Shown here piece by piece: positions 1 through 8,873 of a DNA stretch of 32,843 nt (position 1 is the stretch's first letter; every line of letters starts with the position of its first letter). The notes below the pieces were generated by a model that searched no databases, had not been told where the DNA came from, and worked only from the letters and a program-made list of their open reading frames with translations. Location of the stretch: the IMG/VR virus record IMGVR_UViG_3300025660_000017, positions 1-32,843 of that record, one strand, 5' to 3'. The translations under genes were made by a program, and so were the position numbers. This stretch comes from a virus.

Positions 1-111
1 CAGAAGTGGTTGGGGCAACAATGGTTAGGGCAGGCAGACAAGCAGGATATTAATCAAAATATAGATCATAATGTAAAACATGAGCGATTATTAAGGCATG
101 TTGATAACTTA
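1..111. repeat. Left copy of 111-bp terminal direct repeat
   Basis: Bases 1-111 match 32733-32843 with two differences: 30 is G here and A there, and 33 is G here and A there. Both are third-codon-position changes (GGG/GGA Gly, CAG/CAA Gln) in the terminase small subunit frame. The repeat indicates that the assembly closes into a circle or is terminally redundant. The differences suggest population variants rather than one exact molecule. Confidence 0.9.
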
Positions 112-192
112 AATGAACAAAAGGGGCTTAAAGATGGAAGAGAAGAACAGGAAAGAATCAGTGAATCTAGAGAAGAGAGTAGCGGAACTTAG
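1..192 (+). CDS. Terminase small subunit candidate, C-terminal part (continues from 32490 across the genome join)
   Basis: The reading frame is open from base 1 and ends at 192. Joined to the right end of the window (32490-32843) through the shared 111 bases, it gives one 144-residue protein. The part here contains the WLGQQWLGQADK stretch, which resembles the conserved region after the helix-turn-helix of many small terminase-like proteins, followed by a charged Lys/Glu/Arg-rich tail. The large terminase follows at 1677. The next gene starts inside this one in another frame (134), a usual phage overlap. The split is an artefact of where the circular or terminally redundant molecule was opened. 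Function is inferred from position and family resemblance. Confidence 0.7.
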   Translation, partial: QKWLGQQWLGQADKQDINQNIDHNVKHERLLRHVDNLNEQKGLKDGREEQERISESREESSGT

Positions 193-538
193 AGCGCAAC
201 TTGAAAAGCAATCACTAGAGAAGCAATCGTTAGAGGACAAGCTAGACACATTCGAAGAAATGAAGTCGATCATGCCGGAAGCGAGTAAAGGCATAGCTAT
301 CTGTCGGAGAGAGTCGGATCATCCGGGATTACGGTTTGTAAAAGGTGAACGCTATGATTGCGTCAAAGCAAAAGACCATAACAAAATTGTGTCATTTAAC
401 TTTAAGGCTGGTGGACATCAATACATGTACCACACACCTACTTTCTATCGCTTTTTTGATTATGAGAATAAAGATAGCGAAGTAACAAAGGGTGACGATT
501 TTTTAAAAGAGATGAGAAGGAATAGGGGTAAATACTAA
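134..538 (+). CDS. Coiled-coil small protein of unknown function
   Basis: This encodes about 134 residues. I chose ATG 134 over ATG 113 because AAAAGGGG lies about 8 bases upstream of 134. The first 45 residues are Glu/Lys/Leu-rich with a heptad-like pattern (ELRAQLEKQSLEKQSLED), predicting a coiled coil. The rest is a small mixed domain with several aromatic and His residues (HQYMYHTPTFYRFFDY). It overlaps the end of the small terminase gene and precedes the metallophosphoesterase. I do not recognise a family. It could assist packaging, but that rests only on position. Confidence 0.7.
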   Translation: MEEKNRKESVNLEKRVAELRAQLEKQSLEKQSLEDKLDTFEEMKSIMPEASKGIAICRRESDHPGLRFVKGERYDCVKAKDHNKIVSFNFKAGGHQYMYHTPTFYRFFDYENKDSEVTKGDDFLKEMRRNRGKY

Positions 539-572
539 ATACAGACGCAAGGATGCGCCGGGGGTTGTCGGG

Positions 573-1433
573 ATGGACGTTAAAAAGACTGATACTAATG
601 TTTTGCGTATAACAATGGATGCTAAAAGTGGCAATGAGTTTTGGTTTTTGTTAAGGAGTGACGCTCATCACGATAGCCCTAAGTGCGATAGGTCGCTAGA
701 AAAAAAGCACCTTGATCAAGCCCTAGAACGAAATGCAAAAATAATTGACATAGGGGATTTATTCTGTGCCATGCAGGGAAAGTATGATCCCAGGTCGGAC
801 AAGGGTTCGTTGCGACCTGAACACCAAGTTAATGACTACCTAGATGCACTAGTTAGAACGACAGTGGACGATTACACACCCTATGCAAAAAACTGGCTAG
901 TAATGGGAAAGGGCAACCACGAAACGGCCATCACTAAAAGACATGAAACGGATTTGACAGACAGGCTTGCTACTGTTCTTAACTACAAAGCAAATTCGAA
1001 TATCCAAACATTAGGCTATAGTGGTTGGATTAAATTTATTTTTAAGTATTCCCAAACAGGTCAGTTAACCCAATCACTATGGTTCACTCACGGGTACGGC
1101 GGGGGATCGCCCGTTACTCATGGTATAATCGCATCAGCAAGAGAGAATGTTTACATTGAGAACGCCGATATTATGGTAAGTGGGCATGTCCATAGATCGT
1201 GGGTACAAGAGTTTGTAAAACTTAGATTAACAAACACCGGCGTTGTGCAGCGGAGGATAGGCTTCTACGTAAAAACCCCGACATATAAAGACGCTTACGG
1301 AGATGGCACGGGAGGGTTTGAAGTTGAAAGAGGTATGGGGCCTAGACCGCTTGGGGCTTATTGGTTAAAGTTTACTTGTGGCTATCTTGATGGGCGAAGA
1401 ATTGTAACGCCTCAAATAATCAAGGCTGACTAG
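573..1433 (+). CDS. Calcineurin-like metallophosphoesterase
   Basis: This is a 286-residue metal-dependent phosphoesterase. The family motifs appear in order: D30-x-H32 (SDAHHD), G61-D62 (DIGDLF), GNHE at 114-117, a THG motif near residue 172 and GHVHR near residue 203. These are the dinuclear metal ligands and catalytic His of the calcineurin-like fold. The substrate cannot be read from sequence; known relatives act on nucleic acids, cyclic nucleotides and phosphoproteins. It sits between the small and large terminase genes, which hints at a DNA-end or anti-defence role, but this is inference. There is no signal peptide, so it should be cytoplasmic. Start ATG 573 has only a weak upstream ribosome-binding site. 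Confidence 0.88.
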   Translation: MDVKKTDTNVLRITMDAKSGNEFWFLLRSDAHHDSPKCDRSLEKKHLDQALERNAKIIDIGDLFCAMQGKYDPRSDKGSLRPEHQVNDYLDALVRTTVDDYTPYAKNWLVMGKGNHETAITKRHETDLTDRLATVLNYKANSNIQTLGYSGWIKFIFKYSQTGQLTQSLWFTHGYGGGSPVTHGIIASARENVYIENADIMVSGHVHRSWVQEFVKLRLTNTGVVQRRIGFYVKTPTYKDAYGDGTGGFEVERGMGPRPLGAYWLKFTCGYLDGRRIVTPQIIKAD

Positions 1434-1434
1434 A

Positions 1435-1680
1435 ATGGTTTTCAAGGTCGGCGGGTGGTACTATTTTAAGATAGCAGATCATTCGAAAGATACAGCACCG
1501 GGGGATGAGTTTACACTAGAAATATGTGGACAAGTTGAGAAAATAACAGGGACGCACGTTCACTTAATTTATTGGAGGTGCAACTCGTCGCAAGGTGATC
1601 GTGAGGCAGAAAACGACAACAACGAGCGGGCGGCGTTGTCTCTTAGCTCTATTCTAAGAAAAAAACGGCTAATTATTTGA
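1435..1680 (+). CDS. Small protein of unknown function between phosphoesterase and large terminase
   Basis: An 81-residue protein whose ATG follows the phosphoesterase stop by one base. It begins with an aromatic beta-rich stretch (VGGWYYFKIAD), has an acidic middle (QGDREAENDNNERAAL) and ends with a basic hydrophobic tail (RKKRLII). The N-terminal half could be a small SH3-like or beta-barrel fold, which I cannot confirm. Its last codons overlap the TTG start of the large terminase, so the two are probably translationally coupled. Family not recognised. Confidence 0.7.
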   Translation: MVFKVGGWYYFKIADHSKDTAPGDEFTLEICGQVEKITGTHVHLIYWRCNSSQGDREAENDNNERAALSLSSILRKKRLII

Positions 1681-3332
1681 AAACAGCATTAGAAGATTTT
1701 TATGATGAGTATGTGTTAGACTTTTACAAGTTTTCTGAATACTTTTTAAGAGTCGAGGCAAAGGGTGGGCGACTACTTGCTTTTAAGCCCCGCCATTACC
1801 AACGAAGAATCATCGATCCTATTTTAGAAGCGTACTATGCTAAAAGACCTGTGCGCCTCTTAGTCTGCAAAGGTCGTCAAATGGGGATATCGACAACAGT
1901 TGCGGCGGTATTTTTTTGGTTAATGGTTAGTAATGAGCATATGAAAGGGAAGCTTATAGCAGATCAGTCCAAACGAACCGATGAGGTCTTTGGGATTTAC
2001 AAAAGGTTTTTGTCTAACCTCCACCCTGATTTGATGCCGATGGTTGAGACAGACAACACAAGAGAAGTGCTATTCCAAAACCCCAATAGGGATAAAATTA
2101 AAATCGATCCGGGGCTTGATAGCGGGATGAAAGCGGAGACTGCAAAAGATCCTAACGCTGGTCGTGCTGGTACTGCCACTCTAGCACATGAGACTGAACA
2201 CGCATATTTTGATTATGCTTCAAAGATTGACGAGGGGTTGGGTAATTCTATCCCATTAATGGAAGGCGTCTTTAGCGCAGTAGTTAAAGAGACAACGTCC
2301 AATGGGATGGACGGAAAAGGATCGGCTTTTTACACGGCGTGGTGTGAAGCAGAAGCAGGAGCGTCTAACTCTATTCCTATTTTTATAAGCTGGACAGAGA
2401 ATACAGAGTATGAATGGAACGACAAGGGAATTATTCTGACGGAAAAAGAAAAGCAACTACTTGAAGCTTTCCCTGAGTTAACACTTAGGAAACTATCTTG
2501 GAGGCGCAACAAAATAAAAGAGTATTCAAATAATACCGGCGACGAGGATGGAAGCTTGTATTCACCAGAAGAGAGGTTTCAGCAAGATTATCCACTATCG
2601 GCAGAGGAATCATTTTTATCAAGCGGCAATCCTGTTTTTGATCAAGAGAAGTTAAAAGCGCAGATTGAAAGAATGAGGCAATCACCACCGCCAAAGTTTG
2701 ATATTATCCATTTTTTTAAAGACACATTACTCGAAAAGTATTCAGAGGGATTAGAGGTTTACGACATTCCAAAAGAAGGCACCATCTACGCTATTGGTGC
2801 GGATATCTCAGAAGGGTTAGAGCATGGGGATGCGTCTAGTGCGTTCGTAACCGATAAAAACCTAAATCAAGTGGCACGATGGCATGGTAGAATTGATCCT
2901 GATTTGTTTGGTATCCTGCTCGTTGCACTGGGTAAACTTTACAATAATGCGCTTTTGGCCCCTGAGATTAACAACATGGGTTATAGTACCCTCTCAGCAA
3001 TTAAAAACGCAGAGTACTGGAATGTTTATGAGCGGGACGTAAGGGACGAGCGCACAGAAGAAATCAAGAAAAAGATAGGGTGGAGGACGACAGTTGCAAA
3101 TAAGCTGGATATGCTGTCATACTTGCAAGCGAGGCATAGGGATAATGAAGTTTTAATTAGGGATGATTTGCTTTTGAAAGAGATGCGTGGGATAACTAGG
3201 GATAGTCAAGGCAAGGTTAGCCTTAACGGGAAGGATAGGGTTGTCGCGGCTTGTATTGCCCTACAGGCAGCGAAGCAAGCAACACTACAGCAATACGAAC
3301 CGATAAAACAAAAGGAAAAGGGATGGTATTAG
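1677..3332 (+). CDS. terL: Terminase large subunit (DNA packaging ATPase/nuclease)
   Basis: This 551-residue packaging motor has an N-terminal ATPase and a C-terminal nuclease. A Walker A-like motif (CKGRQMGIST, residues 64-73) sits where the terminase P-loop should be. A Walker B/catalytic Glu segment (LAHETEHA, from residue 169) follows. The RNase H-like nuclease begins with an Asp-containing strand (IGADISEG, Asp near 376) and has a later acidic segment. It would dock on the portal and cut and pump DNA. The start is read as TTG at 1677, overlapping the previous stop (TTGA); no better start lies nearby. Downstream are small membrane proteins rather than the portal directly. Confidence 0.93.
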   Translation: MKTALEDFYDEYVLDFYKFSEYFLRVEAKGGRLLAFKPRHYQRRIIDPILEAYYAKRPVRLLVCKGRQMGISTTVAAVFFWLMVSNEHMKGKLIADQSKRTDEVFGIYKRFLSNLHPDLMPMVETDNTREVLFQNPNRDKIKIDPGLDSGMKAETAKDPNAGRAGTATLAHETEHAYFDYASKIDEGLGNSIPLMEGVFSAVVKETTSNGMDGKGSAFYTAWCEAEAGASNSIPIFISWTENTEYEWNDKGIILTEKEKQLLEAFPELTLRKLSWRRNKIKEYSNNTGDEDGSLYSPEERFQQDYPLSAEESFLSSGNPVFDQEKLKAQIERMRQSPPPKFDIIHFFKDTLLEKYSEGLEVYDIPKEGTIYAIGADISEGLEHGDASSAFVTDKNLNQVARWHGRIDPDLFGILLVALGKLYNNALLAPEINNMGYSTLSAIKNAEYWNVYERDVRDERTEEIKKKIGWRTTVANKLDMLSYLQARHRDNEVLIRDDLLLKEMRGITRDSQGKVSLNGKDRVVAACIALQAAKQATLQQYEPIKQKEKGWY

Positions 3333-3493
3333 GCGCAATTAAAAAAACTTCTTTTTGGGTGATGATAGTCTTTTTCCTTTCACCTTTTTTCCTAGCGGGA
3401 TTGATAGCGAGGTTAGTCAGGGACTCGATCAAAGGTGGATGGGTGAGTGGCCCTAAATTTAGGCAATCGCTAGTAATCAAAAGGGGTGAGTAA
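3323..3493 (+). CDS. Small single-span membrane protein
   Basis: A 56-residue protein read from ATG 3323, which has AAAGGAAAAGGG just upstream and overlaps the end of the large terminase gene. One hydrophobic segment (about residues 11-29, FWVMIVFFLSPFFLAGLIA) is followed by a positively charged tail, predicting a single membrane span. It is the first of three small membrane proteins in a row. Roles such as holin modulation or envelope association are possible, but nothing in the sequence decides between them. Confidence 0.6.
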   Translation: MVLGAIKKTSFWVMIVFFLSPFFLAGLIARLVRDSIKGGWVSGPKFRQSLVIKRGE

Positions 3494-3609
3494 TGGAAGC
3501 GGGGAACAAAAAGGTGCTTAAGATGAATATAGTATTCTGGACAACCATAGCTATTCTCACACCGTTATTTATCGCCGAAAAAGTATTCGAGTTGTTGAGG
3601 AAATCTTAA
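3493..3609 (+). CDS. Tiny single-span membrane protein (38 aa)
   Basis: The ATG overlaps the preceding stop codon (TAATG), and AAGGGGTGAG supplies a ribosome-binding site. The 38-residue product has a short polar N-terminus and a hydrophobic helix (MNIVFWTTIAILTPLFIA), then a charged end. The coupling to its neighbours and the clear ribosome-binding site support a real gene despite its size. Function unknown. Confidence 0.55.
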   Translation: MEAGNKKVLKMNIVFWTTIAILTPLFIAEKVFELLRKS

Positions 3610-3610
3610 T

Positions 3611-3847
3611 ATGTCACTCCATACGCTTATTGTCATAACTATGATATTGCTTGTTATTGTTATCTCACTTGCTACACACCTAACGTGGCTTTTTCTAAAA
3701 GAGAGAGAGTCGAAAGAAATAAACGGGGAACGGTTACGCTGTGTGGAGCGGAGAATCGATGAGATAATGTTTGGCAGCGACGACAGTGGTGCATACCTTC
3801 CTAGTAAAGATATTAAAAAAACGATGAATAGGGAAGGGTGGTATTAG
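3611..3847 (+). CDS. Small membrane protein with cytoplasmic tail
   Basis: A 78-residue protein with a strong N-terminal membrane helix (residues 4-30, LIVITMILLVIVISLATHLTW) and a charged tail. It starts two bases after the preceding stop and ends three bases before the stop of the convergent zinc-ribbon gene. Third of three small membrane proteins after the large terminase. It could be an i-spanin-like or holin-accessory protein, but a good spanin pair exists elsewhere (19986-20403), so I leave it unassigned. Confidence 0.65.
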   Translation: MSLHTLIVITMILLVIVISLATHLTWLFLKERESKEINGERLRCVERRIDEIMFGSDDSGAYLPSKDIKKTMNREGWY

Positions 3848-3849
3848 TA

Positions 3850-4323
3850 TTACCCGGCCGTCAATTTAGCAATATCTTTTTTAAATTCTGTCGACTTCAT
3901 ATACTCGCCGCTTTTTAGCGCAGTGGCCTCTCTCCCCGATACTTTTAGTCCAGCTTTTGCAAAGTCTTTTAATGTCGCATCGTCAACTATGGGGGTTTCA
4001 ACCTCTTTTTGTTGGGGCGGTTTTTCATTCCCATATTCAGCAAGCCCCTCTGATTTTAAGTATTCACGATAATGTTTAGGCCCTTTAAAGTTCATATTTA
4101 ACCCGTTGTGCCAACCAAACCCGTCAAATTCTTTTCGCTGGCGAGTTAGTGCTGCTCCCATCTTCATGGCGGGGGCATTGTTTATAATGCGCTCTAATCT
4201 CTTCCCTCCACACTCGACACACTTAAGTTTTACTATCGCACCGATAGAGGGTGCCACGCTAGACTCTAGTTGATATTCAAGGTGGGTAGAACAGAGAGTG
4301 CAATTAAATTCGTAAATTGGCAT
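3850..4323 (-). CDS. FmdB-type zinc-ribbon protein
   Basis: A 157-residue protein beginning with the FmdB-like signature MPIYEF, followed by C8-x2-C11 and a second CVECGG pair near residues 35-38: one zinc ribbon in the first 45 residues. The remainder is lysine-rich with a Pro/Glu linker. FmdB-family ribbons are called putative regulatory proteins; in phages such ribbons often lie near structural genes. It is the only gene on the minus strand inside the late block, and it is convergent with the membrane-protein genes and divergent from the portal. A TTGACA-type promoter lies so close that the mRNA may be leaderless. It could regulate late transcription, but this is inference. Confidence 0.8.
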   Translation of the reverse strand: MPIYEFNCTLCSTHLEYQLESSVAPSIGAIVKLKCVECGGKRLERIINNAPAMKMGAALTRQRKEFDGFGWHNGLNMNFKGPKHYREYLKSEGLAEYGNEKPPQQKEVETPIVDDATLKDFAKAGLKVSGREATALKSGEYMKSTEFKKDIAKLTAG

Positions 4324-4357
4324 ACCTAATTCTCAACCCATCATTGCGATCTGTCAA
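4323..4357 (-). promoter_or_regulatory. Minus-strand sigma70-like promoter for the zinc-ribbon gene
   Basis: On the minus strand, TTGACA (4357-4352) and GAGAAT (334-329 of the 4000s) are separated by 17 bases. The expected start of transcription falls at or next to the ATG at 4323, leaving no room for a normal leader. The consensus -35 is convincing; the -10 is four of six. Confidence 0.5.
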
Positions 4358-4401
4358 ATTTTACTTTACTTTTACTGTTTCACTCCATTAACATTTTAGG
4401 C

Positions 4402-6393
4402 ATGGTAAAAAAATCAAATGACATTCTGAAAAAACAGCGAAAATTACTCAAAGAAGCGCAAGGGTATGTAAAACCTTTCCGGCAGGATTTACAGCAGTAC
4501 GAAGATTTTTATAATAATAAGCAATGGCCATTCGGACAGAAACGGCCTGCGAGAAATGAAGTTTTTAAAATTATCGAAACGGAAGTTCCTATTTTAACCG
4601 ACTCAATGGAAGGAACAGATATTTTATCAGAACAGGAGGGGCGCGAAGAGGACGCAAGGCTCTTAGAGACAGCAGTTCATAATGTTTATGAGTTCAATCA
4701 TCTTGCTTCACTACAAGAGGAGGCAATAAGATCCTCCCTAATTTCATGGCCTGCGTGGTTATATCCCGATTTTGATCCTGATGCCGCCCGTGGAGATGGT
4801 GAGATTATTATAAAACTACTTCCTTGGCGACAAGTGCTAGTAGATCCAACTGCTGTGTCTATTGACAAAGCGAATTATGCGATTATTCAAATACCGACAA
4901 AGGTTGAGGAGATAAAACGAAGATTCGGCGCAAAAGCAAAAGACGTAAAACCGCAAAAGTTATTAATGTCCGAGCAAGGAGATATCCTCGACAAAAACCA
5001 GACAGAAAGCTTTGATAGCAACTTTTTTGGTGACTCAGAAGCTGAGGGCAACAAATTCAATCTTGACGATATGGCGCTACTCGAAGAGACATGGATGCGT
5101 GACTACACGATGGTTCCAATCCCGGAAGAGGACACAATTATCGAGGTGCAGTCTGAGAACCAAGAGCTATTGAACGGGATCAACCCCCGCGCTAGTAAGT
5201 ATGAAAGCCACCAAGCGCATATTGAGGCGCACACTTCACAGCTTTTACAAATCTTGTCACAGGCGTTATTTATACCAGTGGAAAATATCACTCAAGATGA
5301 CATAGAGGCGTTAAAAGAGGATGAGAATCTAGGAGTATTGATTGAGATTCACCAAGATCATGTAAGAGTACATGGCATGTTGGTTGATGAAAACGAAAAA
5401 GGAGAACGTCCTAAGTACGCAACAAATTGGCGGGTGTTAATTAATGCCGGGGATGTAATTCTATACGATGGTCAACCAGATGTTTTAGATGGGATGATCC
5501 CTCTTGTTAACTTCCATTCATATAAGAACGGGACTTGGCACGGTTTTGGTGAGGTTAAAAATATTATTGAGATCCAAAAAACACTAAATGAAAATCGGTA
5601 TGCAATGCTCCAAGGGTTAAGGTTGATGAGCAATCCTATCTGGATAAGAGATGAGGATAGCGGCGTTCCGGCAGCACAGATAAACAACGAACCGGGAGCG
5701 GTCTATACTAAGAAGCGTGGGACGGAATTGAGGAGAGAGTCAGGCGTTCCAATCTCTGCCGATCTAGTAAGACAGGTCGAACAGGACGCTATTGTTATGG
5801 GTGCGATATCAGGGCTAAACGAAGCGACACAAGGGGTTTCCCCCGGCGCTAGTGCGTCAGGGAGACAAACTCGAATATTAAGAGATCAGGCGGTTGGTAG
5901 AATTAGGCTAAAGAGTCGTCATATAATTGACAGTATGACAAGGCTTGGCAATCTAGTCGCGTCAAGAATAATTAAATATTATCCCCCTGAAAAAATGCTC
6001 AGAACAAAAGCAAAGACAGGGGAGATAGAGTTCCAACGATTTGATCCTGAGAGGGTTCAAGATTTAAAGTATTTTGTTAACGTGGTGCCGGGAACAACTG
6101 CCGGTATCGACAAGGAGATAGTGGAGGCGGAAGCAAGGACATTGTTAGACAAAGGACAAATAACTTTCAAAGAGTATCTATCAATTTCTAGCCTGCCCTT
6201 TAAAGACACGCTTGTAAAATCACTAAACGAGCGAGAGAATACAGATGCAGCTATTCAAGATTTAGAAATGAAAAATCTTGTATTGCGAGCAAAACTCGAT
6301 CCTGAAAGTTTATCACCAGAAGAGGTAAAAATATTAGAGGAGCTTCAAAGAGAAGAGGCAACAAACGAGTTAACGCAGCTACAAGGAGAGTAA
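4402..6393 (+). CDS. Portal protein (P22-like podovirus type)
   Basis: A 663-residue protein, the size expected for P22/T7-type portals. It has a long charged N-terminal region, an aromatic WPF/FYNNKQWP segment and the late stretch NEATQGVSPGASASGRQ near residue 475, typical of podovirus portals, followed by RILRDQAVGRIRLK helices. The acidic C-terminus (EEVKILEELQREEATN) is coiled-coil-like. It would form the dodecameric ring at the capsid vertex through which the terminase pumps DNA. The scaffold and capsid genes follow directly, in normal order. The start ATG has a weak ribosome-binding site (TTTTAGG). Confidence 0.88.
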   Translation: MVKKSNDILKKQRKLLKEAQGYVKPFRQDLQQYEDFYNNKQWPFGQKRPARNEVFKIIETEVPILTDSMEGTDILSEQEGREEDARLLETAVHNVYEFNHLASLQEEAIRSSLISWPAWLYPDFDPDAARGDGEIIIKLLPWRQVLVDPTAVSIDKANYAIIQIPTKVEEIKRRFGAKAKDVKPQKLLMSEQGDILDKNQTESFDSNFFGDSEAEGNKFNLDDMALLEETWMRDYTMVPIPEEDTIIEVQSENQELLNGINPRASKYESHQAHIEAHTSQLLQILSQALFIPVENITQDDIEALKEDENLGVLIEIHQDHVRVHGMLVDENEKGERPKYATNWRVLINAGDVILYDGQPDVLDGMIPLVNFHSYKNGTWHGFGEVKNIIEIQKTLNENRYAMLQGLRLMSNPIWIRDEDSGVPAAQINNEPGAVYTKKRGTELRRESGVPISADLVRQVEQDAIVMGAISGLNEATQGVSPGASASGRQTRILRDQAVGRIRLKSRHIIDSMTRLGNLVASRIIKYYPPEKMLRTKAKTGEIEFQRFDPERVQDLKYFVNVVPGTTAGIDKEIVEAEARTLLDKGQITFKEYLSISSLPFKDTLVKSLNERENTDAAIQDLEMKNLVLRAKLDPESLSPEEVKILEELQREEATNELTQLQGE

Positions 6394-6397
6394 AAGA

Positions 6398-7387
6398 ATG
6401 GAATTAAATGATTCACTTGAGAACAGCAACGACGACAGCGCGACTGTACCTCAGAGTCAGCTAGACGAATGGGCGGGACTTCCCGCTGATGAAATTTCAA
6501 ACGACCAAGATGAAAGTCAGTCAGCAGATGAGATTGAGTCAAAAGATGCCGCCACATTGACGGCAGAGCAAATTATGGATAACGAGGGTGAAAGTCAATC
6601 TAGTAGCGAAGAACAACTCAACGGAGATTCGGACATACTAGCAGAGATTAATAAGCTTGACTTAGTCCATAATAACGTCCCTTTTGATGTTAAGGACACC
6701 AATCAAGTGATTGAGTTTTTACAAAAGGGATATAATTACACTCAGGATAAGCAAGCCCTTGCGGCAGAAAAAGAGCAAGCTTATACTGAGTATGATGGTA
6801 AGGTCGCCGAGCTGCAAAAAAGCTATGACGATCACTCAGAACTAATTAACAAGGCACAGGTATTCGATTACGCATTAAAAAACATGGAAGAGAGTGACCC
6901 TGACCTCTATGATCAGGTTATGGGGCATGTTAACAATTCCACCCAATCATTTAACAACCCAGTTGTGGCAGACCTTCAACAAAGGTACGCTGCACTAGAG
7001 CAAAGGCTTTCCCAGACGACAGAGCTAAATGAAAGTAAAAGCATCGTCGGTGGGTACGAGCGGGACGAAGCAACTTTTAAAAAAGAGATTGCTCCCGCCG
7101 CTAAGAACATTGGGCTAGTCTCAAACTGGGATAATGTGCGGGATATATGGAAAGACTCAAATGGCAAAATGACTGTCAAGCAAGCGTTTTACGCCGTCCA
7201 CGGTGAGGACATTCAAAAGCTTAGAGCGTCAAAGCAGACAGTCGCCAACACCGAGAGGAAAGCTGCCGCTGCTAAAAAAACACCATCCACCGCAACGACA
7301 GGTGGAGCAAAGGCTGGTGGTACATCTAGCGACGACTACACCGGGATGAGCCTAGAACAAGCGGCCATGAAAATTGCGTTCGGGTAA
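6398..7387 (+). CDS. Scaffolding protein
   Basis: A 329-residue protein between portal and capsid. The first 100 residues are strongly acidic (Asp, Glu, Ser). A central Ala/Glu/Lys-rich coiled coil follows (about residues 120-200), then a basic Ala/Thr/Gly-rich segment (ERKAAAAKKTPSTATTGG, about 285-310). Acidic start, coiled coil and basic capsid-binding end are the usual scaffold organisation. AAGGAGAGTAAAAGA gives a ribosome-binding site. No protease gene is seen, so scaffold release may be intact, as in P22. Confidence 0.75.
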   Translation: MELNDSLENSNDDSATVPQSQLDEWAGLPADEISNDQDESQSADEIESKDAATLTAEQIMDNEGESQSSSEEQLNGDSDILAEINKLDLVHNNVPFDVKDTNQVIEFLQKGYNYTQDKQALAAEKEQAYTEYDGKVAELQKSYDDHSELINKAQVFDYALKNMEESDPDLYDQVMGHVNNSTQSFNNPVVADLQQRYAALEQRLSQTTELNESKSIVGGYERDEATFKKEIAPAAKNIGLVSNWDNVRDIWKDSNGKMTVKQAFYAVHGEDIQKLRASKQTVANTERKAAAAKKTPSTATTGGAKAGGTSSDDYTGMSLEQAAMKIAFG

Positions 7388-7416
7388 ACTGTAAAACTAA
7401 CCACAAGGAGTTAGAA

Positions 7417-8370
7417 ATGGCATTACAAACTAGTCAACTAACGGCCACCACCAACAAACTTATTGATAAAAAAGTTGTTGACGGTGTCTTTAAGTCAAAC
7501 GGGGCTTACGCTCTACTATCCCAACCGGGAAAAATGAAAATGAGAGATGGAGGGGTAAAACTATCTTTCCCTATCTCAACAGCGAGCGAAGATGACACAA
7601 CTGGCGGCTGGTATGCCGGGAGTGCGGGGCTTGATGGATCTGAATATGATCCTATCACTGACAGTCAACACGATTGGAAGTTTATCTATGAGCATGTAAC
7701 AATCCCTTGGGATATGTTGCTCAAAGCATCAGGGCCAGCTAACCAAGTTGGACTACTTGCGAGTCGTGTTGATATTGCATTTAAGGCCATGGCACACAGG
7801 ATGGGAACAGGATTGCATAATGACGGCACGACAGCCGATGCTTTTATTGGGCTTGATGCCATCATGTCTACGTCGTCAACTTATGGCGGGATCGCTGTAG
7901 CCGACTTTGCGGAATGGATTGCTGCGATCTTACAAGGGGATACCCCCGGAACAAACCAAGCATTGACTCTTGCTCGTATTCAGCAAGCAATGGGAAGCGC
8001 AACAGAAGGACAAGACAAACCCGATTTTGCAATCCTACGTCAAAATGTTTTTAACGAGCTATGGGAATTGTTACAACCCCACCAGCGATTAAGCCACGAC
8101 GAGAATTTAAGCGGGCTTGGGCATAGTGGAGTTCTAAAGTTTAACGGTATTCCTTGGATCGTTGATTCAAAACACAAGGCAAATGCAATCAGCTTTTTGA
8201 ATAGCGACTATTTTTTCCTAGTTGCTCATCCAAAAAAGAATATGAAGCGCGAAAGTTTTAACACTCTTGAGAGTGCTGATGCTTTTAGAACGCGGATTAC
8301 TTTCGGTGGTGCGCTTGTCTGTTCAAACCGACGTTTTCAGGGACGACTTGAAGACATCACAGCATCTTAA
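7417..8370 (+). CDS. Major capsid protein
   Basis: A 317-residue protein straight after the scaffold with a strong ribosome-binding site (CACAAGGAGTTAGAA). It starts MALQTSQLTATTNKLIDK and has a beta-rich middle (GGVKLSFPISTA), a long spine-helix-like segment (VGLLASRVDIAFKAMAHRMG), and C-terminal capsid-like elements (GVLKFNGIPWIVD, FRTRITFGGALVCSNRR). This fits an HK97-fold capsid subunit of the non-cleaved podovirus kind. The gene order portal-scaffold-capsid makes the call safe, although the exact family is not named. Confidence 0.88.
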   Translation: MALQTSQLTATTNKLIDKKVVDGVFKSNGAYALLSQPGKMKMRDGGVKLSFPISTASEDDTTGGWYAGSAGLDGSEYDPITDSQHDWKFIYEHVTIPWDMLLKASGPANQVGLLASRVDIAFKAMAHRMGTGLHNDGTTADAFIGLDAIMSTSSTYGGIAVADFAEWIAAILQGDTPGTNQALTLARIQQAMGSATEGQDKPDFAILRQNVFNELWELLQPHQRLSHDENLSGLGHSGVLKFNGIPWIVDSKHKANAISFLNSDYFFLVAHPKKNMKRESFNTLESADAFRTRITFGGALVCSNRRFQGRLEDITAS

Positions 8371-8381
8371 GGAGGGGTGAG

Positions 8382-8873
8382 ATGAAAAATCTTTTAATTG
8401 TTTTAATTGGGATGCTTTTTACTTTTAACGCTCATGCTTTTGCATTGATCTGTAATAGCGGCAGTGGCTTTGATGGGGCCGGTACTGTTATTAGTGGAAC
8501 CAACGCAAAATGTTATATCAAGATTAAAAACGCTTCTGGCAGCGCCCGTGCGGATGGAGATGTGATGGCGTGGGATATTACCAACGATGGCGGTTACAGC
8601 GTTACTGGCGTAGCAACTGCACTAGTTCCTAGCGCATGTGTCTTTGACGCTGCTTGTGCCGCTGGCGCAGTTTGTAAGTGTCAGGTCTACGGCCAGCATG
8701 ATGCGGTTAAAACTGACGTCGCTAGTGCTACAGTAACAGCGGGCTATGGGTTAGTTCAATCAGGAACGGCGTTCAAGGCACAAGGGGCCGTTGTTGGTAA
8801 CGGCTACTTCGCTATAGCTCTTGATACGTCTGCAGTTAGTGGGACGGTTGAGGCTATGATTAATGCTCTTTAA
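8382..8873 (+). CDS. Secreted cysteine-containing beta-rich protein
   Basis: A 163-residue protein with a textbook signal peptide (hydrophobic residues 3-16, AHA cleavage site after about residue 19). The mature part is Gly/Ala/Ser/Val-rich with several Cys residues (LICNSG, AKCYIK, SACVFDAACAAGAVCKC), suited to disulfides in the periplasm. The ribosome-binding site AAGGAGGGG is strong. It takes the place where a capsid decoration protein might be expected, but decoration proteins assemble in the cytoplasm and would not be exported. It overlaps the O-antigen ligase-like gene by 11 bases, suggesting the two act together on the envelope. Family not recognised. Confidence 0.75.
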   Translation: MKNLLIVLIGMLFTFNAHAFALICNSGSGFDGAGTVISGTNAKCYIKIKNASGSARADGDVMAWDITNDGGYSVTGVATALVPSACVFDAACAAGAVCKCQVYGQHDAVKTDVASATVTAGYGLVQSGTAFKAQGAVVGNGYFAIALDTSAVSGTVEAMINAL

